DNA of 6,870 nt from Gallionellaceae bacterium (GCA_947445045.1 CANFCA010000056.1:1-6870), one strand, 5' to 3'. Counted from the stretch's first letter, positions 1-6,870 are shown. A program made the numbers and translations. Notes: a model not told the origin generated them from the letters alone.

Positions 1-1728
1 CCAGCAGACAGCCAACTGTTGAATGAAATATTTCGTGGCTTTCACACCATCAAAGGTGGGGCGGGATTTCTCAATGCCGGCGAGTTGGTAGGGCTGTGTC
101 ATATCACTGAAAATCTTTTTGATAAATTACGCAATCGAGAATTGTCGCTCAGTGCCGAACTGATGGATGTGATCTTCGCCGCAACGGCTGAAGTTCGTCG
201 GATGTTTGGTGCGCTCCAGCAAAACTTGCAACCCACTGCCGCACCCGCTGAGATGGTGGCGGCATTGAAAGCGGCGTTAATTGGTGAACAGATCAAGCCA
301 TTGGCGAGTGCCACTACATCAAGCGCAACAAATACGCCTGCTGTCGGAGCGAATTCCGTTGACTGGGATAAGTTATACAACGCGGTGATGGGGACGGACA
401 TCGTGGCACAAGTCGGAGCGACGCGTGATCCGGAGCAAATCGCCGCTGCTATTTCTGAAGAAAAACCCACTCAAGAAGTTTTTGGTCGGCGTGCAGTGGA
501 TGTGCCGGGCACCACTGTGGGTCGTCGAGATGGCGATGTGTCGGTCAAAGAAGCCAAGGAATCGACTATACGTGTCGATACCAATCGGCTTGACCAAGTG
601 TTGAATTTGTCCGGTGAGATTGGCTTGACCAAAAACCGATTGACTCATTTGCGCTCAGACATCATTCAGGGGCGCACGGATGCAGAAACCCTGCATGATC
701 TGGATCAAGCGGTCAGCCAGTTGGATATGTTGGTGGTGAATTTGCAGAACGCTGTAATGAAAACGCGTATGCAGCCGATAGGCAGATTGTTCAAAAAGTA
801 TCCTCGCTTGGCGCGTGATCTGGCGCGGTCTTTGGGCAAAGATGTGGAGCTGGTGTTAATCGGTGAGGAAACCGAAATGGATAAAACCATGATTGAGGAC
901 CTTAACGACCCGCTGGTACATTTGGTGCGAAATGCCGTGGATCACGGGGTGGAAACAATAGAAGGGCGTATCGCAGCGGGTAAGCCAGAAAAGAGCATGG
1001 TCGAATTGAGTGCGCGTCAGGAAGGTGACCATATCCTCATTACCATCGCCGATGACGGCAAAGGCATGCGCCCTGAAGTTATCCGCAATAAGGCGATTGA
1101 AAAAGGCCTAATCACGAGCGAGATGGCCAATACCTTGGACGAAACCCAATGTTTGGAGCTCATATTTTTGCCCGGTTTTTCCACTAAAGATGAAATCTCC
1201 AGTGTGTCAGGTCGGGGGGTGGGCATGGATGTCGTTAAAACGAATATTCAAAAGCTCAACGGCATCGTCAGTATTCGTTCCGAGCATGGCAAAGGGACGG
1301 TCATCACCATTTTGTTGCCACTCACTTTGGCGATCTTGCCTGTGTTGATTTTGCGTCTGGGCGATCAATCTTTTGCCGTGCCGTTGTCGATGGTGCGCGA
1401 AATTCTTTCAGTCACCCCAGAGCAATTACAGCAAGTTTCAGGGCGAGCCACCATGGTGGTGCGTGGTGAAGTATTGCCGGTGTTGCCATTGGCGCAGTTG
1501 ATAGGCTGGGATCAAACCGGCACATCGGAAGTGGGTGTGTTGATGCAGTTTGGTAATAACAGCTTCATTCTGTCGGCGGATTCGTTTGCCGGACATGATG
1601 ACGTGGTGATCAAATCGTTGGATACCTTCCGTCCCAAAGGCGTGGCAGGGGTAACGATGTCTAGCGAAGGCGACATCGTGCTGATCTTGGATATCAAAGA
1701 ATTGCTAAGTGATGTGCGTGGCAAATAA
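1..1728 (+). CDS. cheA: Chemotaxis histidine kinase CheA, 5' end missing
   Basis: This is the central cytoplasmic kinase of chemotaxis. It autophosphorylates under receptor control and passes phosphate to CheY and CheB. The frame is open from base 1 with no start in the window, so 575 residues of the C-terminal part are present (numbered here from base 1). The P1/HPt phosphorylation motif FHTIKGGAGF puts the phospho-acceptor histidine at about residue 15 (bases 43-45). In E. coli CheA this residue is His48, so only some 30-40 N-terminal residues should be missing. An Ala/Ser/Thr-rich linker (about 77-185) follows, in which I see no convincing P2 CheY-binding domain. P3 dimerisation helices lie at about 188-256. 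The P4 ATPase domain shows the N box HLVRNAVDHG (307-316), G1 DDGKGM (351-356), GFSTKD (392-397), G2 GRGVGMD (404-410) and GKGT (430-433), so all catalytic boxes look intact. The CheW-like P5 domain spans about 441-571. The stop is TAA, 29 bases before the next gene, which suggests an operon. Confidence 0.97.
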   Translation, partial: PADSQLLNEIFRGFHTIKGGAGFLNAGELVGLCHITENLFDKLRNRELSLSAELMDVIFAATAEVRRMFGALQQNLQPTAAPAEMVAALKAALIGEQIKPLASATTSSATNTPAVGANSVDWDKLYNAVMGTDIVAQVGATRDPEQIAAAISEEKPTQEVFGRRAVDVPGTTVGRRDGDVSVKEAKESTIRVDTNRLDQVLNLSGEIGLTKNRLTHLRSDIIQGRTDAETLHDLDQAVSQLDMLVVNLQNAVMKTRMQPIGRLFKKYPRLARDLARSLGKDVELVLIGEETEMDKTMIEDLNDPLVHLVRNAVDHGVETIEGRIAAGKPEKSMVELSARQEGDHILITIADDGKGMRPEVIRNKAIEKGLITSEMANTLDETQCLELIFLPGFSTKDEISSVSGRGVGMDVVKTNIQKLNGIVSIRSEHGKGTVITILLPLTLAILPVLILRLGDQSFAVPLSMVREILSVTPEQLQQVSGRATMVVRGEVLPVLPLAQLIGWDQTGTSEVGVLMQFGNNSFILSADSFAGHDDVVIKSLDTFRPKGVAGVTMSSEGDIVLILDIKELLSDVRGK

Positions 1729-1747
1729 ATTGCACTAAAACTTGACT

Positions 1748-1751
1748 GGAG
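1748..1751 (+). promoter_or_regulatory. Ribosome binding site of the first MCP gene
   Basis: GGAG lies six bases upstream of the ATG at 1758, in the 29-base gap after cheA. It supports that start. No promoter or terminator is visible in the gap, so co-transcription with cheA is likely. Confidence 0.75.
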
Positions 1752-1757
1752 AAATAT

Positions 1758-3413
1758 ATGGAAAATATTTCAGCTCACGGGATAAATAATTTATCGGTTG
1801 CCAAACAACTTACATTACTCGTTGGTTTTTTCTGCGCTTCTTTGTTAGCTTCAATTATTCTGGCCTTCTCAACCTTGAGCCAACTTCAAGTTAATGGCCC
1901 TATTTATAAAAATATCACCGATCAAAAAGATTTGATTGCGGATATTTTACCGCCGCCAGAGTATCTGATTGAAGCTTACTTATTGACTAGAGAGATGCGT
2001 TGGTCTGACGGGGATAAATTGAAAGCCATGGTGGAGAAATCCAATAAATTAAGAGAAGAGTTTAATGCGCGACATGAATTTTGGTTGAAGACGCTCCCTG
2101 AGGGTAAAGGCAAAGATTTGCTAGTAAACAAGGTTTACCAAGCGGGGCAGGATTTTCTTGATATTCGCGATAAAAAATATATCCCAGCGTTATTGCAAGG
2201 AGAAAAAGAAGCCGCCATAGCACTGCAACCGCTAATGGCAGAAAAATTTCAAGTGCATCGAGATGCAGTTGATGAGTTAGTGTTGATAGCCACTCAAGAT
2301 GCTGAAATGCTTGAGAAGACTGCCGCACAATCAATCCAATCACGAAAAATAATCATGGCCGCCGTCAATATGGTTTTGGCATTTGCGTTGTTGTTTTTTT
2401 CGTGGATATTGATTAAGGGGCTGCTTGCAAGATTAGGGGGTGATCCGCAAGAAGTCGCGGCGGTGGTTAGAAAAATGGCTCAGGGTGATTTTTCACAACA
2501 ACCGCATAAACTGCCTGCATCTGGAAGTTTGTTGGCGGATGCCTATCAGATGCAGGGCAAACTCCGAGATATGTTGGCGGCAGTGAAATATCAATCCGAA
2601 CAAGTGAGCGAGATGGCAAAAATGCTGACTGATTCCGCTAATCAAATTTCTCAGAATGCCAACCATGAATCAGATGCCGTATCTAGTATGGCAGCAGCAA
2701 TAGAAGAGTTGAGCGTGACCACGACCCATATAAGCGATCAAGGTAATACAGCCAAGCGGATTGCTAATAATTCGCGAAGCAACGCAGAGCAGGGTGCGCA
2801 AGTGGTGAATAAAACAGTTGCAGGATTGTTGACCACCGCTCAGGAAATTGAAGCAGCCTCAACGGATGTATCCCGTTTGGGCGACGATGCTACACGCATA
2901 AGCGAGGTGGTTAAAGTGATCAAGGAGATTGCTGACCAAACTAACTTGTTAGCGTTGAATGCAGCCATCGAAGCTGCACGTGCCGGAGAGCAGGGCAGGG
3001 GATTTGCCGTGGTAGCAGACGAAGTGCGTAAGTTGGCAGAACGCACTGGAGGGGCGACCAATGAAATCAATCAGATGTCTGCCAAAATCGCAGAGGTGGC
3101 GAAACATGCTTTGAGCGGCATGGATAAAGTGGTGAAAAATACCCAGCAGGGCGTAGGGGATGCAGAGTCCGCGCAAACTTCCATCATGCATATTCAAACT
3201 AGCTTTGGTGAGGTGTCAGGTGTGATTGATGACATTGCTGGTGCACTGCAAGAGCAAAACACAGCAGCAACTGAACTCGCTAAAACTACCGAACGGGTAT
3301 CACAAATGTCAGAAGAAAATTCTAGCTCGGCACAATCGCTATTGAGCTTGGCTAAAGATTTGGAAAGCAAGTCTTTAGCGGTACGTGAATCTGTCGAAGC
3401 GTTCAAAACATAA
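1758..3413 (+). CDS. Transmembrane methyl-accepting chemotaxis protein with periplasmic helical sensor domain
   Basis: A 551-residue chemoreceptor of classical layout. The N-terminus is short and cytoplasmic, with TM1 at about residues 17-40. A periplasmic domain of about 155 residues (about 41-197) looks all-helical, similar in size to four-helix-bundle sensors, and carries the segment [14 protein letters not shown] (63-76). TM2 is at about 198-221. A HAMP-like region follows (about 221-275, with [20 protein letters not shown]), then a long coiled-coil signalling domain. The conserved kinase-contacting tip runs from [20 protein letters not shown] to RKLAERT (391-430). Glu/Gln-rich stretches such as AAAIEEL (312-318) and [12 protein letters not shown] (497-508) on the flanking helices are plausible methylation regions. 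The C-terminus (AFKT) has no CheR/CheB-tethering pentapeptide of the NWETF type. The ligand cannot be told from the sequence. The gene sits directly after cheA and probably shares its transcript. Confidence 0.95.
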   Translation: MENISAHGINNLSVAKQLTLLVGFFCASLLASIILAFSTLSQLQVNGPIYKNITDQKDLIADILPPPEYLIEAYLLTREMRWSDGDKLKAMVEKSNKLREEFNARHEFWLKTLPEGKGKDLLVNKVYQAGQDFLDIRDKKYIPALLQGEKEAAIALQPLMAEKFQVHRDAVDELVLIATQDAEMLEKTAAQSIQSRKIIMAAVNMVLAFALLFFSWILIKGLLARLGGDPQEVAAVVRKMAQGDFSQQPHKLPASGSLLADAYQMQGKLRDMLAAVKYQSEQVSEMAKMLTDSANQISQNANHESDAVSSMAAAIEELSVTTTHISDQGNTAKRIANNSRSNAEQGAQVVNKTVAGLLTTAQEIEAASTDVSRLGDDATRISEVVKVIKEIADQTNLLALNAAIEAARAGEQGRGFAVVADEVRKLAERTGGATNEINQMSAKIAEVAKHALSGMDKVVKNTQQGVGDAESAQTSIMHIQTSFGEVSGVIDDIAGALQEQNTAATELAKTTERVSQMSEENSSSAQSLLSLAKDLESKSLAVRESVEAFKT

Positions 3414-3495
3414 CGCGTGACTGCTTAGTTTAATTTATGGCTAGATGGTTTCGGCATTGAAGCGTGCGAAAAACAAGGCAGGTTAAGAATTGACA

Positions 3496-3501
3496 GGGAG
3501 G
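3496..3501 (+). promoter_or_regulatory. Strong ribosome binding site of the PAS gene
   Basis: GGGAGG (within AGGGAGGA) lies five bases upstream of the ATG at 3507. It is the strongest Shine-Dalgarno sequence in the window and fixes the start of the PAS protein. It follows the largest intergenic gap (3414-3506, 93 bases), where I found neither a convincing promoter nor a terminator hairpin. Confidence 0.8.
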
Positions 3502-3506
3502 ATTAA

Positions 3507-4025
3507 ATGAAAAGATCGATAACACCGACCACGGTAGAGCGAGTTTTACGAGAAGAGGATTTTATTGTCTCGATTACCGACACTAAAGGTCGAATCAGTT
3601 ATTGCAACCGCATATTCATCGAATTTTCGGGATATAGCGAAGCTGAGTTGTTGGGCTCACAACACAACATCATTCGACATCCTGATATGCCGCGAGCGGT
3701 ATTCAAACTGCTGTGGGACAAAATACAAAACAAGAGTGAGTGTTTCGCTTATGTGAAGAACATGTCTAAGGATGGCGGATTTTATTGGGTGTTTGCGAAT
3801 GTCACGCCAACCTTTGACCCTTCTGGAAATATCACGGGTTATATATCAGTGCGCCGCAAGCCCAAGCTGAGTGGCGTGCAAACCGTGACTAAACTTTATG
3901 CCGCCATGCTGGATGCCGAAAAAAAAGCCGGTGCGGCAAATGCTATTGTTGTTTCAAGCAAGATATTGACTGATTTGTTAACCGAAAAAGGGCTTAGTTA
4001 TGATGAACTCATCCTTGCAATTTAG
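3507..4025 (+). CDS. Stand-alone Aer/CetB-type PAS domain protein
   Basis: A 172-residue soluble protein with one PAS domain (about residues 18-118) and a helical tail (about 119-172), no membrane segment and no output domain. It aligns with the PAS domain of the E. coli aerotaxis receptor Aer, as I recall that sequence, almost without gaps: SGY near 41-43, [10 protein letters not shown] at 53-62, VKN at 83-85, YWV at 93-95, and GYIS near 111-114. Residues reported as important for FAD binding or signalling in Aer (N34, R57, H58, D60, F66, N85) all occur here at the same numbers. Aer Trp79 is replaced by Cys. The tail ([16 protein letters not shown]) resembles the linker after the Aer PAS. 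The gene's last 26 bases overlap the next gene, a membrane MCP lacking its own sensor, so the likely role is to sense redox or energy state and signal through that receptor, as CetB does for CetA in Campylobacter. FAD as cofactor is inferred; haem or another ligand is possible. Confidence 0.93.
   Translation: MKRSITPTTVERVLREEDFIVSITDTKGRISYCNRIFIEFSGYSEAELLGSQHNIIRHPDMPRAVFKLLWDKIQNKSECFAYVKNMSKDGGFYWVFANVTPTFDPSGNITGYISVRRKPKLSGVQTVTKLYAAMLDAEKKAGAANAIVVSSKILTDLLTEKGLSYDELILAI
3988..3992 (+). promoter_or_regulatory. Ribosome binding site of the membrane CZB receptor, inside the PAS gene
   Basis: AAGGG lies within the PAS coding sequence, seven bases before the ATG at 4000 and ten before the alternative ATG at 4003. 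The site and start are read before the upstream stop at 4023-4025, an arrangement typical of translational coupling. The spacing favours 4000. Confidence 0.7.
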
Positions 4026-5469
4026 ACTTTCAGCACTGCTGTGGTCATTTACCGTCGGGACACTCGCCATTTTTTTGTACGATTTTCTTGCGCATGGACT
4101 GGATATCCCTATGTTTCTTTTTCTAGCTGTCTGTATTGCTGCATCTGCTTGGGGGCAAGTGTTAGTTAAACGTTGGTTAGCACCTATCGCAAAAATGAAA
4201 GAAGTCATTCAAGAAATCAGACAAGGCAAATTTAATAAACGAGTAATCGGGATAGCGGATGCGCAAGATGAAATTAGTTTGTTGTGCTGGGATTTGAACG
4301 ATATGTTGGATCAGCTCAATACCTTCTTCCGTGAACAGGAGACCAGCTTCCGTAGCAATATGGCGAATAATTTTTATCGCAAAGCAATGTCGGTGGGGGT
4401 GCATGGTGGATTCAAAAAGGGGTTGGATAACCAAAATATTCTGCTGACCGCTTCTGAAGGCGAAAAAATCGCGGCAATGCGCACCCAATTGTTGTCGCGC
4501 GTTCAATCACTCAACACCAGTAATCTGTTGAAGAACATGACATCAAATCAGCAGGACTTGAAAGCCATAACGGATAACATGGAGAAATTGGCAAGCCTAG
4601 CGGGGAAAACACAACACGATGCTGAGGAAAGCCGCGAGTCAGTGAAGGATGTGGTGCAGCGGTTATCTGGCATTGTCGAGCGAGTCAATCAAGCCAATGC
4701 GGCCATCTTGCAATTGAATGCCCGCAGTACAGAAATCAATAAGGCCGTTGGGTTAATTACCTCGATTGCCGATCAAACCAACTTGCTAGCACTCAATGCC
4801 GCCATTGAAGCGGCTCGCGCAGGGGAAGCCGGGCGTGGCTTTGCGGTAGTGGCGGATGAAGTGCGCAAGCTCGCTGAAAACACCAAGAATGCATCAGAGT
4901 CAATTGGGAAAACAATGGGAATGTTGCACGGTGAGGCTGCCAAGATGTTGGTGGACTCTGAAGAAATGCATGAGATGGCTAATTCATCGCAGGGCGTGAT
5001 TGAACGCCTTGAACAAAAATTCGGGCAATTCTATGAATCTGCGGTGACAACTTTATCGGTCGCACGCTACGCGCAAGATCTCAGTTTTGCTTCTTTGGTA
5101 AAAGTTGATCACGTGGTCTATAAACAACGCGCCTATGTATTGATTGGTGATGCCAATAACGACGAATGTAAAAAAGCGGTCAGCGTCGATCACCAAAATT
5201 GCCGTTTGGGTAAATGGTATGAGGGGCCAGGTAAGGAAGCCTTTGAAGGGTCGGCGGCGTTCCGCAGTTTATTGGAGCCGCATAGCAAAGTGCATCAGAA
5301 CGTGCATCGCATGGTCAAGCAATTGGATCAAGGTTGGGAGCGTAATTTGACTGTGCAAAATAGTATTTACGATGCCCTCAATGATGCGGAAAACGCCAGC
5401 ATGGACGTGATGAAAAAGTTGGAGCAGATGGTGGTGGATAAACACCCGCACATGGTTAACGCAGCGTGA
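4000..5469 (+). CDS. Membrane-anchored MCP without periplasmic domain, C-terminal CZB domain (Aer/CetA-like)
   Basis: A 489-residue chemoreceptor. The N-terminus goes straight into two hydrophobic helices (about 10-28 and 36-54) joined by only a few residues, a membrane hairpin like that of Aer with no room for a periplasmic sensor. HAMP follows (about 55-108, with [13 protein letters not shown] and DEISLL). A further conserved-looking stretch, [18 protein letters not shown] (125-142), precedes the signalling coiled coil. The kinase-contacting tip is at 256-295 ([20 protein letters not shown] to RKLAENT). From about 360 to 478 comes a CZB (chemoreceptor zinc-binding) domain. Its expected 3His/1Cys ligands are visible: H371 in KVDHVVYK, C401 in CRLGKWY, and H428 and H432 in PHSKVH. 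The start overlaps the PAS gene by 26 bases, so the two products are probably made together and act as one split receptor. No C-terminal tethering pentapeptide is present (ends VNAA). The receptor assignment is firm; the Aer/CetA-like pairing is inferred from layout. Confidence 0.95.
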   Translation: MMNSSLQFRLSALLWSFTVGTLAIFLYDFLAHGLDIPMFLFLAVCIAASAWGQVLVKRWLAPIAKMKEVIQEIRQGKFNKRVIGIADAQDEISLLCWDLNDMLDQLNTFFREQETSFRSNMANNFYRKAMSVGVHGGFKKGLDNQNILLTASEGEKIAAMRTQLLSRVQSLNTSNLLKNMTSNQQDLKAITDNMEKLASLAGKTQHDAEESRESVKDVVQRLSGIVERVNQANAAILQLNARSTEINKAVGLITSIADQTNLLALNAAIEAARAGEAGRGFAVVADEVRKLAENTKNASESIGKTMGMLHGEAAKMLVDSEEMHEMANSSQGVIERLEQKFGQFYESAVTTLSVARYAQDLSFASLVKVDHVVYKQRAYVLIGDANNDECKKAVSVDHQNCRLGKWYEGPGKEAFEGSAAFRSLLEPHSKVHQNVHRMVKQLDQGWERNLTVQNSIYDALNDAENASMDVMKKLEQMVVDKHPHMVNAA

Positions 5470-5500
5470 ATCAGTTGTGCTGAATAATTTAGAACACTTG

Positions 5501-5506
5501 TAGGGA
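5501..5506 (+). promoter_or_regulatory. Ribosome binding site of the soluble CZB receptor
   Basis: TAGGGA lies seven bases upstream of the ATG at 5514, in the 44-base gap after the previous receptor gene. No promoter or terminator is evident in the gap. Confidence 0.65.
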
Positions 5507-5513
5507 TAGCAAT

Positions 5514-6641
5514 ATGTTTAATACAAAACTGAAGCAAGAACACCAGCTAACACTCACAAAATTGCTGCAAGCTGAATCTGATGTTTCTAGCTTGCGTGGT
5601 GAGTTAGCCAAGGCAACACGCGAGCGTGATGCAATGCGTGTGTCTATGCAGGAAGCTCAATTAAATTGCGAAGTGGCCAATTTAATTTTTAGCAATATGA
5701 CGGGCTTTGGCGAATCATTCGTGGCATTGCAAGGCTCGCAAGTGTCAGCCGCACAATCGCTAAAAGAAGAGAAGCAGCACGCCATTGAAGCAGCCGGGAT
5801 GTCAGCAGGCAATCGTGAAGCGGTACTGCAGATTGCGCAGAGTTTGGAAGCGTTGTCCGGTGACACACTGAAATCTTCAAATAACGTGCAGAACTTGACG
5901 CAACGTGCCGCCCAAATTGGCAGCATCGTTAAGCTGATAAAAGAAATCGCCGATCAGACTAACTTGTTGGCATTGAACGCCGCTATCGAAGCGGCGCGTG
6001 CAGGGGAGCAAGGACGAGGCTTTGCGGTGGTAGCAGATGAAGTGCGCAAACTCGCCGAGCGCACCACTAAGGCGACCAGCGAAATTTCCACCATCGTGAC
6101 CGCGATTCAAAGTGAGACGGATCAGACCAAGCACCAAATGCAAGGTATGGCGGATAAGTCGCATCTGTTCAGTCAAGATGTGAATGGCGTGATGGAAAAT
6201 ATGAAGCATTTGCTTACGCTATCGCATCAAATGGAAGGCACGATCTCTGCGGCGGCTTTACGCAGTTTTGTTGAAGTGGCCAAGATTGATCACATTCTGT
6301 ACAAGTTTGAGATATACAAAGTGTTCATGGGTATCTCCGAACGCAATGCCGATAGCTTTGCTTCGCATACCGCTTGCCGTTTGGGTAAATGGTATTTTGA
6401 GGGAGAGGGCAAAGATTGTTTTGCCAAATTGGACGGGTATGCGGCGGTGGCGAATCCGCATCAAGCTTTCCACACGCATGCCAAGGATGCGGTGGCGGCA
6501 TTTCGCACAGGCGAAGCACTGCGTGGCATGGGGCTGGTGAGCAAAATGGAGACGGATAGCATGGATGTACTGTCAGCCTTGGAACGTATTGCGGTAGCGG
6601 GTGAGGGCGACAGCAGTCTGCTGTGTCATTCTTCCAATTAG
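5514..6641 (+). CDS. Cytoplasmic methyl-accepting chemotaxis protein with C-terminal CZB domain (TlpD-like layout)
   Basis: A 375-residue receptor with no hydrophobic segment, hence predicted to be soluble. Residues 1-50 are strongly charged and look like a coiled coil. Residues 51-116 form a helical segment ([19 protein letters not shown] and onward) of a kind I associate with CZB proteins. The kinase-contacting tip is at 145-184 ([20 protein letters not shown] to RKLAERT), with short flanking helices, so the signalling domain is compact. The CZB domain occupies about 248-360, with H260 in KIDHILYK, C288 in CRLGKWY, and H316 and H320 in PHQAFH as the expected zinc ligands. The closest known layout is Helicobacter TlpD, a cytoplasmic receptor linked to responses to oxidants and zinc; the ligand here is inferred from the domain only. 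Its signalling tip matches the first MCP more closely than the adjacent CZB receptor. No tethering pentapeptide is present at the C-terminus. It lies 44 bases after the previous receptor and 9 before cheR. Confidence 0.95.
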   Translation: MFNTKLKQEHQLTLTKLLQAESDVSSLRGELAKATRERDAMRVSMQEAQLNCEVANLIFSNMTGFGESFVALQGSQVSAAQSLKEEKQHAIEAAGMSAGNREAVLQIAQSLEALSGDTLKSSNNVQNLTQRAAQIGSIVKLIKEIADQTNLLALNAAIEAARAGEQGRGFAVVADEVRKLAERTTKATSEISTIVTAIQSETDQTKHQMQGMADKSHLFSQDVNGVMENMKHLLTLSHQMEGTISAAALRSFVEVAKIDHILYKFEIYKVFMGISERNADSFASHTACRLGKWYFEGEGKDCFAKLDGYAAVANPHQAFHTHAKDAVAAFRTGEALRGMGLVSKMETDSMDVLSALERIAVAGEGDSSLLCHSSN

Positions 6642-6650
6642 AAAGCCTGT

Positions 6651-6870
6651 ATGAGCAGTGGACTTACCCGTGAATTGCCGTTTACCGATCAAGACTTCCA
6701 GCGGATTTGTAAGTTAATTTACCAACATGCGGGTATCGCACTAGGTGAAAGCAAGCAGGAGTTGGTGTATAGCCGTGTCGCACGGCGTTTGCGCGCGACG
6801 GGTGCGAAATCCTTTGCCGAATATTTGGATAAATTGCAGCAGGGTAATGTGGCAGAGTGGGAAGAATTCA
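6651..6870 (+). CDS. cheR: Chemotaxis protein methyltransferase CheR, 3' end missing
   Basis: CheR uses S-adenosylmethionine to methylate glutamates on chemoreceptors and so drives adaptation. The first 73 codons are present and the frame stays open to the window edge. They cover the N-terminal all-helical domain. FTDQDFQRICKLIYQHAGIA (11-30), the KQELVYSRVARRLRATG stretch (35-51) and FAEYLDKLQQ (55-64) match the pattern of E. coli CheR in the same order. The Arg-rich SRVARRLR helix corresponds to the part of CheR that contacts the receptor methylation region. The AdoMet-binding catalytic domain lies beyond the window. The ATG is nine bases after the stop of the soluble receptor gene. Its ribosome binding site is weak (GAAAG at 6641-6645, overlapping that stop), so translation may depend on coupling to the upstream gene. 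The start fits the length of the N-terminus in homologues. Confidence 0.94.
   Translation, partial: MSSGLTRELPFTDQDFQRICKLIYQHAGIALGESKQELVYSRVARRLRATGAKSFAEYLDKLQQGNVAEWEEF

Noticed and set aside
99..470. 123-residue minus-strand open frame opposite cheA
   Set aside because: It lies opposite the P1 and linker coding region, shows no family motif, and has no convincing ribosome binding site.
1742..1770. TTGACT followed by AT-rich sequence at the start of the first MCP gene, resembling a promoter
   Set aside because: Transcription would begin after the start codon; the AT-rich run is the beginning of the coding sequence.
3402..3410. CheR-tethering pentapeptide at the C-terminus of the first MCP
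   Set aside because: The last residues (EAFKT) do not match the NWETF-type consensus; none of the three receptors has it.
3457..3490. Possible sigma-70 promoter in the 93-base gap before the PAS gene (TTGAAG with a downstream TTAAGAAT)
   Set aside because: The spacing to any TATAAT-like box is too long and the -10 match is poor. A flagellar sigma-28 type element was also looked for and not found.
3490..3495. Perfect TTGACA just before the PAS ribosome binding site
   Set aside because: No -10 element lies 16-18 bases downstream, and it would start transcription inside the gene, so it is probably chance.
3414..3506. Terminator or small gene in the gap after the first MCP
   Set aside because: No GC-rich inverted repeat followed by a T-run is present, and no credible start plus ribosome binding site for a small protein other than the PAS gene.
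3565..3756. 63-residue plus-strand open frame inside the PAS gene
   Set aside because: It is out of frame within a clearly conserved PAS coding sequence and encodes nothing recognisable.
5877..6209. 110-residue minus-strand open frame opposite the soluble receptor gene
   Set aside because: It is antisense to a highly conserved receptor domain, has no recognisable motif, and similar antisense frames arise opposite the other MCP tips, so it is a shadow of the coding strand.

Overview
The window is a single-strand block of chemotaxis genes, all on the + strand and tightly packed. It lies inside a larger che cluster that runs off both ends. In order it holds: the 3' part of cheA (cut at the left edge); a transmembrane methyl-accepting chemotaxis protein (MCP) with a periplasmic helical sensor domain; a small stand-alone Aer-type PAS protein; a membrane-anchored MCP with no real periplasmic domain and a C-terminal CZB zinc-binding domain; a fully cytoplasmic MCP, also ending in a CZB domain; and the 5' start of cheR (cut at the right edge). 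There are no RNA genes, mobile elements, CRISPR arrays or credible minus-strand genes. The longest gene-free gap is 93 bases.

The most interesting part is the middle. The PAS gene overlaps the following MCP gene by 26 bases, and that MCP begins directly with a short two-helix membrane anchor followed by HAMP. Together the two genes carry, in the same order, every part of the one-piece energy-taxis receptor Aer (PAS, linker, membrane hairpin, HAMP, signalling domain). This resembles the two-protein CetA/CetB energy-taxis receptor of Campylobacter. The receptor half here also carries a CZB domain, so one signalling unit may combine an FAD/redox-type PAS input with a zinc/thiol-type input. A second, soluble CZB receptor follows immediately.

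Working model (inference): all receptors feed the CheA kinase encoded at the left, and CheR at the right methylates them. CheA autophosphorylation on the P1 histidine would be tuned by an external or periplasmic signal (first MCP), by intracellular redox or energy state (PAS plus membrane MCP), and by cytoplasmic zinc or oxidants (CZB domains). No cheW, cheY, cheB or cheD is visible inside the window.

Organism: a motile Gram-negative proteobacterium. Base composition is roughly balanced by eye. The receptors have proteobacterial-style signalling tips, the CheR N-terminus resembles the enterobacterial one, and Aer-type PAS proteins and CZB receptors are common in Betaproteobacteria. A freshwater betaproteobacterium (for example the Nitrosomonadales/Gallionellales area) is my best guess, with low confidence and no marker gene to confirm it.
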